From the NCBI GenBank assembly GCA_029204225.1, contig CM055095.1:9704243-9764242 (forward strand): a DNA stretch of 60,000 nucleotides, written 5' to 3'. This document shows positions 54,557-60,000 of this stretch, one piece after another. Each line of letters opens with the position of its first letter. Within the stretch, counting starts at the first letter, position 1. The DNA comes from Diphasiastrum complanatum. Its lineage: Eukaryota; Streptophyta; Lycopodiopsida; Lycopodiales; Lycopodiaceae. A program made the translations under genes and the position numbers. Below the pieces are notes generated by a model. The model saw only the letters and a program-made list of their open reading frames with translations, searched no databases and was not told the DNA's origin.

Positions 54557-55180
54557 TCAAAATTTGGGAGGCTGCTCTTCTAGAGTGTTCCACTCTATGT
54601 CCAATATTGATCTCAGGTCTGGTTTATCTTCACTCGTAGTGGACTCACCATTGTCCTCACTACTTGTGACCTCCTCCCACTCAGACGAAGGTATGGGTGC
54701 TCTTTCTGACTGAGGCACCTCGGGATAACCGTCAACTATGGTATGCTCTCTACCCCTTCCAAAAATTAGTACTCCTACGGGGATGTCGACTGTGCAGTTG
54801 ATAAGCCTGAGCCATGGCCGTTCTAGCAATATAGAGTACCCCCGGTTCCCGGCGTACATCCTCATGACATAAAAGTCCACTTGAATGGTCTTGTTAGCCA
54901 CGGTAATGGGTAGATTCTTAAGCTCGCCCTCTGGTTTGATCACGGAGTTGTTGGCTAGCTTTAGGGCTGTCAAGATAGCGGATTCTAGAGTAAAACCAAG
55001 GTGGTCTGAAAGTTCTAGACTTATGATGTTAACTGCCGACAATACATCAACTATGGCCCCTAAAATGACTAGGCCATCTATGAGTACATCTACCTTAGGG
55101 CAGTAGCGATCTAACAAATCTGCATCTACTTTCCCTATTGTAGGTGGCTCTAGTGTTCTGGTCGTGGGTGGTCTCATCAA
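54557..55180 (-). pseudogene. Element A protease with altered active site
   Basis: The frame carries a retropepsin-like pattern: LVILGAIVDVLSAVNIISLE, then KLANNSVIKPEGELKNLPIT, DFYVMRMYA and YSILLERPWLRLINCTVDIP. The last piece corresponds to the usual ..I-L-G-R-P-W-L. Where D-[TSL]-G is expected it has D-V-L-S-A-V-N. The Asp is present but the following glycine is not, so catalysis is doubtful. An acidic tail (SSEDNGESTTSEDK) links it to RT. Confidence 0.65.
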
Positions 55181-56946
55181 TCATTTGACCATGCGTTTAA
55201 TAGTGGGTGACAACTGTACTAGTTGCCAGAGTCCTATTTTCAATTTTAGATTCTCTAGGGCTCGACCTAGGCCAATATTCCCTCTCTTCAAGTTTAGGTC
55301 TATATCCTTCCTAAACCTGCGCGTTCGGGTCATGGTTCTCTTAGTTTCTAGGCCGGTTTTCTCTTTTCTCGGTCCTAGGAATCTGGGATGTCTACGCCCT
55401 TCCAAGACACTAACCTCACCTTGCTCTTTGGGCAGTGGATCCTCGTAGATGGGTCTAGGTTCGAATACTGGCTTCTCAATGACCACTGAGTTATCTACCT
55501 CCGGTGGTGGTTTTGGTGTAGGCTTGGGTTTCCTAGGAGGTAGCTCCGTCTGGAGGTTACTCCGGGTCACTACTAAAATCTCTTTCCTGCTCATGGGTTC
55601 CTCTAGTGTCTCACGACGATGAAGTTCACAGGTGGCCAGTCATCTTCTATGCACGCCTTCCCTTTATCCACTTGGCTAATTCTGGGTCCGCGTTGTATGT
55701 ATTGAGGTGGCCTTGATGGCCCCGCCATTCTGTCCTCCTGGGGTCTATGGTTCACTGGCCCAGACATCCTATTCCCAGTGTTTAATACGTCTCTACGTAC
55801 ACAACATCTATCCTCCAAGTGTCTAGGCCTCTTGCAGTACCCGCAAACTTGGTTGGGACAGTTTCAATTTAAATGATTCCCTCTACAGTGTCTACACACT
55901 AAGGGATTCGGTCCTTCTATGGGGTGTCTCTGACCCAACAAATTTCGGTGCCGTTTGAGAAAATTTACATCTGCTGCTAAGGTCTGCATATTATCACTCA
56001 TCACGTCCATGTATCCCTTTAGCATGGCTCACATATCGCCTAGTTCTGTGTTAGAGCATGTGCTCTCATAGCCTCTATCGGGCATCTGTGCTTGGAGCCT
56101 TCGTGCATCTTGTGTTTGCATGTTCTTGCCTTGTCGAGGTTCAATAGCCTGTATGGGATGGGGTTCCACTATGGGGTGTGCTCCTATAGCTGCGATTGGG
56201 CCTCCTCTCCATGTTTCTGGGCTTAGGTTCAAGCTGTTTATTGCTTGCGATAGGTGGGATGTGTGGGCAACCGCAATCTTTGCGTCTTCTACCACGATTG
56301 CCTTCTCTACTACCTCAGCCAATGTTTGGGGGTTACTCTGATGTACAATCATTTGTATGTCATTCTTGAGCCCTCGTAGAAAGAAGGTCAGTAGTAAGAG
56401 GAGTGGTAGTAACACAGTGGGTTCCACTTGGCATGACAACTCTGTCAAATGACGCCAATATTGTCAGATGGTTTTGTTACTTCCTTGTTGTAGGGAAGTC
56501 AGTGTGAACAGTAGGCCATCAGCCATTCGGTGGGGAGCATACTCAATTAGAAACAGTCTATGGAACTCCTCAATGGTGTGAATTGAGCCTCTCTACAGAC
56601 TATGATACCAGTGCCTAGCCGTTCCAGATAAAGTGGTGGCGAAAAACATCATTTCATGATGTGGGTTTGTGATCGCATTGGTAAAGCAGGTGGTCCAAAA
56701 AACATCAATATGCTCTTCGGCACTTTCATACGATGCTCCATGAAACTCAGGAGTGGATCCACTAAGCTTGGGTAGTCCTCCTGTCTCCGGGGGTACTACG
56801 ATTGGTTCAGTCAAACGTCTTGCCATTCTGGTGGCAACAGGTTCTGTAGCAGCAGGTGTTATGTTCACTAACAGTGGTTCTATAGCGTCGGTTGGCTCAA
56901 GTTCTGGTAGTTCTTCTATAGGTTCCAACGTATCATCCAAGTCCAT
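55181..56946 (-). pseudogene. Element A gag
   Basis: From the ATG at 56946 the frame gives an acidic/Pro-rich start (MDLDDTLEPIEELPELEPTD) and a capsid of Ty3 type (PEFHGASYESAEEHIDVFWT, MFFATTLSGTARHWYHSL). After a stop (56593) it continues FHRLFLIEYAP, FFLRGLKNDIQMIVHQSNPQ and AEVVEKAIVVED. Two zinc knuckles follow (C-R-H-C-R-G-N-H ... C, with a stop inside; then CGYCKRPRHLEDRC, about 55830). A basic, Pro-rich linker (55594-55181) leads to the protease. Stops at 56593, 56470, 56029 and 55860 show decay. Confidence 0.75.
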
Positions 56947-57137
56947 TATAGGTGAGTGAGACTCATCATCTAAGGCTGGTGGGATAAGAAACCCATGATT
57001 GCTTCTTCTGAGCCCTAAACACTCTCTCTAGGGATTTGAAGTCTCTCCATGCGGTGCTCCCTTAGACCTAGGTTTCCTTGGTATACCTATGATGTCTCGT
57101 CTAGGGTGACACTAATGAATGCTGCATAATAGGTTTC

Positions 57138-57428
57138 TCACTTACGGATAGCAATCAATTGTCGTTGCACATGCGTTTTGTGATTTTCCCACGTTATCCC
57201 ATAGGTCATCCATCCTTCATCCACTAATACTGCATATGACCTAACTAACTCTACTTGGTCATTTTTCTGCTCAATCCTAATCCAACCATACCCATGTACA
57301 GTTTTTCTTGGTTCTTTGTACCAGGTGTCGTCTCTACAGGATGCTAGGTTTGGTGGGTCGTAGGGTAATGACTTTCGACTCAAGGCTCTGGATTTCACTT
57401 TCACCCTAGGCTTCATACAGAACCCCAT
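57138..57428 (-). CDS. Element A: small ORF between primer site and gag
   Basis: A clean 96-codon frame starts MGFCMKPRVKVKSRALSRKS, continues DDTWYKEPRKTVHGYGWIRI and ends HKTHVQRQLIAIRK. It is basic with a conserved-looking W/Y pattern and no stop, unlike the rest of element A. It lies between the primer site (57874) and gag (56946), where Ty3 elements usually have untranslated leader. No domain is recognised. It may be an extra ORF of this element or a chance frame. Confidence 0.35.
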   Translation of the reverse strand: MGFCMKPRVKVKSRALSRKSLPYDPPNLASCRDDTWYKEPRKTVHGYGWIRIEQKNDQVELVRSYAVLVDEGWMTYGITWENHKTHVQRQLIAIRK

Positions 57429-57862
57429 TCTCTGACCTGTCCCGTCACTCTATGAAAGATTTTTAGTAGTACTTGGCATCACAGCCTAAACTCTCTATTG
57501 ATGAAAATTGTATGTAGTCTCTAGTCCAAACTGTTGGAAGTAGAATGGCCTTGGCGAAGTCGGATCACATGCAGCTACGGTTGGATTGTGAACTCATAAC
57601 GTATGTTCTAGGTGTGGGATCAGCACACATCACTGTGTGATGCTAACCACTTCGTCTTGTGATCAACGTGTGGTACTAGCCGCTCATACGGTCATGCTAG
57701 CTTGCGGCTGATGGTTTAGATAGTGGAATTGTTTTCAACACATGCAATCTAGGACCTACGAAACTTGTAGACTATTGGTAGTATGATACTAGTTCTTTGT
57801 AGACCAGTGATATGGATAACTACTCTTTCAAACAACATCTCCTGAAAATATTTCGACTCCCT

Positions 57863-57874
57863 GCAGAGGCACCA
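57863..57874 (-). other. Element A primer-binding site
   Basis: The minus strand reads TGGTGCCTCTGC, one base after the LTR end ..CCTAACA. It differs from the tRNA-Asp site of element C and the tRNA-Met sites of the copia elements. The matching tRNA was not identified with confidence. Confidence 0.6.
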
Positions 57875-57875
57875 A

Positions 57876-59580
57876 TGTTAGGGCCATTTTCGACAGGGGG
57901 TTGGTCCAGCCAAAACGTTCTAAAAGGGTCAAGGGGCCCACCTCTAATGGCGATTCGGCCCTATGTGAGCAATAGAGGGTTTGCCACTTCCAACCCTGAT
58001 GGCCTTCTCTGTTGCCCCGTGCTCCCCAACCGATGAGAGTTTTTCAAGCTCTCAGAGATACGGTTGCAAGGAGGGGGTGCTAGTACTTTTGGCTGCAATG
58101 ATTCACTAACTTTCTAGGGTCACGGTTCCGTAAAACTTCTGATCACTAATTCATGTTAGGATCTTGCTAATATCACTTTTCCCATTGAATTCGGTTTATA
58201 GCTAGTAAAAATCTTACATGGGCTAGAAACCGATTTACTGTCCATGATGTGCTCGTGGGGTGCAAGTTATACGAACCGCTTTGTTTGCTAAGCGGCGGTA
58301 TTTTCGCCGACCGTCGGGTCTAGGTATTTCGCTAGACAGTACCGACGGCGGGTGTGACTAGTGCGACGCTTTAACCAAGGTGGTGTTTCTCAACCACGGA
58401 TGGTGGACGGTCCGCTCTGGTGTTTCACAGAGGTCAAGTCCAATTAACACGCTTCATAATGGAAAAAACGTAAGAAACACTTCAAAAACTTAACGATTCC
58501 ATATAGCTGTTTAAAATCTAACTCAGCAACAGTTTCCTCTGTACAAGACATTCTAAATCAGTATGAAACAAAGTTATTTACTTAACAATTTCACTAGACG
58601 AGTTGGACATAGACACTCATTGTTCTAATTAGCCATGCCGCATTTGTTTATAAAATATTACGATTCCGGACCGAATTCGAATTTGTGCTAAAACGATTCA
58701 CTATAATGCACAATCGACCCATACTTTAGGACAATCCATTCACTAGTTAGGTAATTGCAATTACTGAACTCAAGCAAACAACATTCCCATTGCAAGCAAG
58801 TGATTCTGAGTTCACCTCCAAGGTGTTTTGGCATTTAATATCCAAATTTTGGGTGAGGCCCTTTTTCAACCCCTATTTTTAGTAGGCGGCCTTCATTTTT
58901 TCTTTGGGTACTTTCGTTTTTGGCCTTTCTTCGATTTTTCAAGGGCCGTGCGCCTACTGCTCATTTGTCTAGATTTTTGGCCTGTTGGGTAACCACTTGG
59001 CCCGCACATTTCGTTAATTGCTCGTAAATTGCCCAAACTTTGCCGTTAGGGTTTCTGTGACTCCTTGACACTGAATTTATATTTCCCGGTCCCGTTTTTA
59101 CCCGAAACTTTTCTTTTTCGGTTTTTTTTTTTTTGTGGTTGACTTTTTCGGCATTCATGACTAGGGCTCCCACGACAACACGGTTTCTTTGAAAAATACA
59201 CTGAGTGATCATATATTAGTAAAAATGGACTCAGTACATGGTGAGATTTTAGCATGGTCATACCGGCTATTTTTTACACTGGCCATTTTTTGAAAAGCCG
59301 TAAAATATTTACCGGCCATTTCTAAGGTCGCAAAATTTGCTCTAGCCTCATTTAGGACGGGCTGGGTCCCAATTCTAGGTGGACCGCACTTTTGGCTCGG
59401 TCTTTACAAAAATTGACCACAAAATATTTTTGATGGTTTTTTCGAAAGTCAGTTTCTTACTGTGTCTAGCCACTTTAGGGCGGACTGGGACCCAATTCTA
59501 AGGCAAATTTGTGCCAATTTTTCTCTAATAACCGGGTTTTACATGCCGGTTTTTCAATTATTGCAAACTTAAACTTCAAT
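57876..59580 (-). mobile_element. 5' LTR of element A and undefined sequence to its right
   Basis: The LTR's inner edge is TGTTAGGGCC at 57876. Its outer end could not be placed; no clear CCTAACA partner occurs before 59580. The region is largely without ORFs and turns T-rich (58870-59130). A repeated phrase (gggacccaattct or gggtcccaattct) occurs at about 59366 and 59489, 123 bp apart. Part of this may belong to the copia element that follows. Confidence 0.45.
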
Positions 59581-59596
59581 ATTAGCCCGATTATCC

Positions 59597-60000
59597 ATGC
59601 GAAAATATCGGCTAACAGACAAGAAAAAAAAAGACAATTGTTTCTATTGCCAGAAGCCTGGACATTGGGCAAGAGATTGTCGCAAGAAGAAGACAAACAT
59701 TAAGAAGGGCAAAGTGAAGCAGTTGACCAATCTTGCCGAGGAAGAGAATGATAGTGATAACGAAGATCAAGGCATGGCATTTGCGACAACATTAGCATCG
59801 CAACATTCCATTGATCACACGCATTGGTACGTGGACTCAGGAAGAGCTTGAGGCTACTTCGTAAGCTTAAGATGGTAATAGGTCTACCTAGCTTGGATGA
59901 CAAAGAAGAGTCTATTTGCAAGGAGTGCGTGCTAGGCAAGTTACATAAGAAGAAGTTCAACAAACAAGGAGCAACAAGGGCAAAACGAGTGCTTGAGTTA
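59597..60000 (+). pseudogene. Copia fragment: zinc knuckle, protease start, integrase zinc region
   Basis: A basic stretch and CCHC knuckle (CFYCQKPGHWARDC, about 59638-59680) are followed by an acidic linker and HTHWYVDSG, the start of the protease with DSG at about 59833. Immediately after, the frame changes and reads LRKLKMVIGLPSLDDKEESI then CKECVLGKLHKKKF, the GAG-pre-integrase block. So most of the protease and the first zinc ligands are deleted. It runs off the window in the direction of the integrase core. Confidence 0.7.

Overview
The window looks like a piece of a large, transposon-rich land-plant nuclear genome. The evidence is one well-formed plant gene with GT-AG introns and a mitochondrial-type protein (type II peroxiredoxin F), surrounded by old, broken Ty1/copia, Ty3/gypsy, LINE and DNA-transposon sequences with tRNA-Met- and tRNA-Asp-type primer sites. 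The exact lineage cannot be fixed from the sequence. The repeat load, a ParB-like domain gene and a Tat-like retrotransposon RNase H would fit a fern, another seedless plant or a conifer, but this is inference.

Layout. 1-518: 5' end of an unrecognised minus-strand gene that runs off the window. 2.7-10 kb: a copia tail, a MITE-like inverted repeat, and a 5'-terminal copia fragment with its LTR. 11.5-14 kb: a broken Mutator-like (SWIM finger) transposase gene with no DDE core visible. 14.5-19.5 kb: minus-strand Ty3/gypsy element C (LTR, tRNA-Asp primer site, repeat-rich leader, gag, protease), cut off before reverse transcriptase. 20.6-21.2 kb: another copia gag with its LTR edge. 25.9-31.1 kb: a multi-exon gene joining a TNP1/EnSpm-like domain to a ParB-like domain, split by copia element D (26032-30321), which has both LTRs, a target duplication and a deleted reverse transcriptase. 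32.6-35.4 kb: LINE 3' ends, microsatellites and a LINE ORF1. 35.8-36.1 kb: an Argonaute-like exon remnant. 36400-41324: the peroxiredoxin gene in five exons, whose 3.5-kb second intron holds a two-unit array of LTR sequence.

42.4-58 kb is a nest. Minus-strand gypsy element A (gag, protease, RT, RNase H and the start of integrase at 56.9-52.8 kb; an archaeal-type RNase H and a coiled-coil ORF at 44.1-42.5 kb) is interrupted by plus-strand element B (protease, RT, RNase H, integrase, a 2.9-kb extra ORF and a 3' LTR, 44.15-52.79 kb). The simplest history is that B inserted into A's integrase, and one deletion then removed B's 5' end together with A's integrase core. The window ends in a copia gag-protease-integrase fragment.

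No bacterial operon, CRISPR array, rRNA gene or convincing tRNA gene was seen. The least familiar items are the extra ORFs of elements A and B, the clustered short inverted motifs in the non-coding parts of elements B and C, the LTR pair of element D that differs by a 58-bp inversion, and the TNP1-like plus ParB-like gene.
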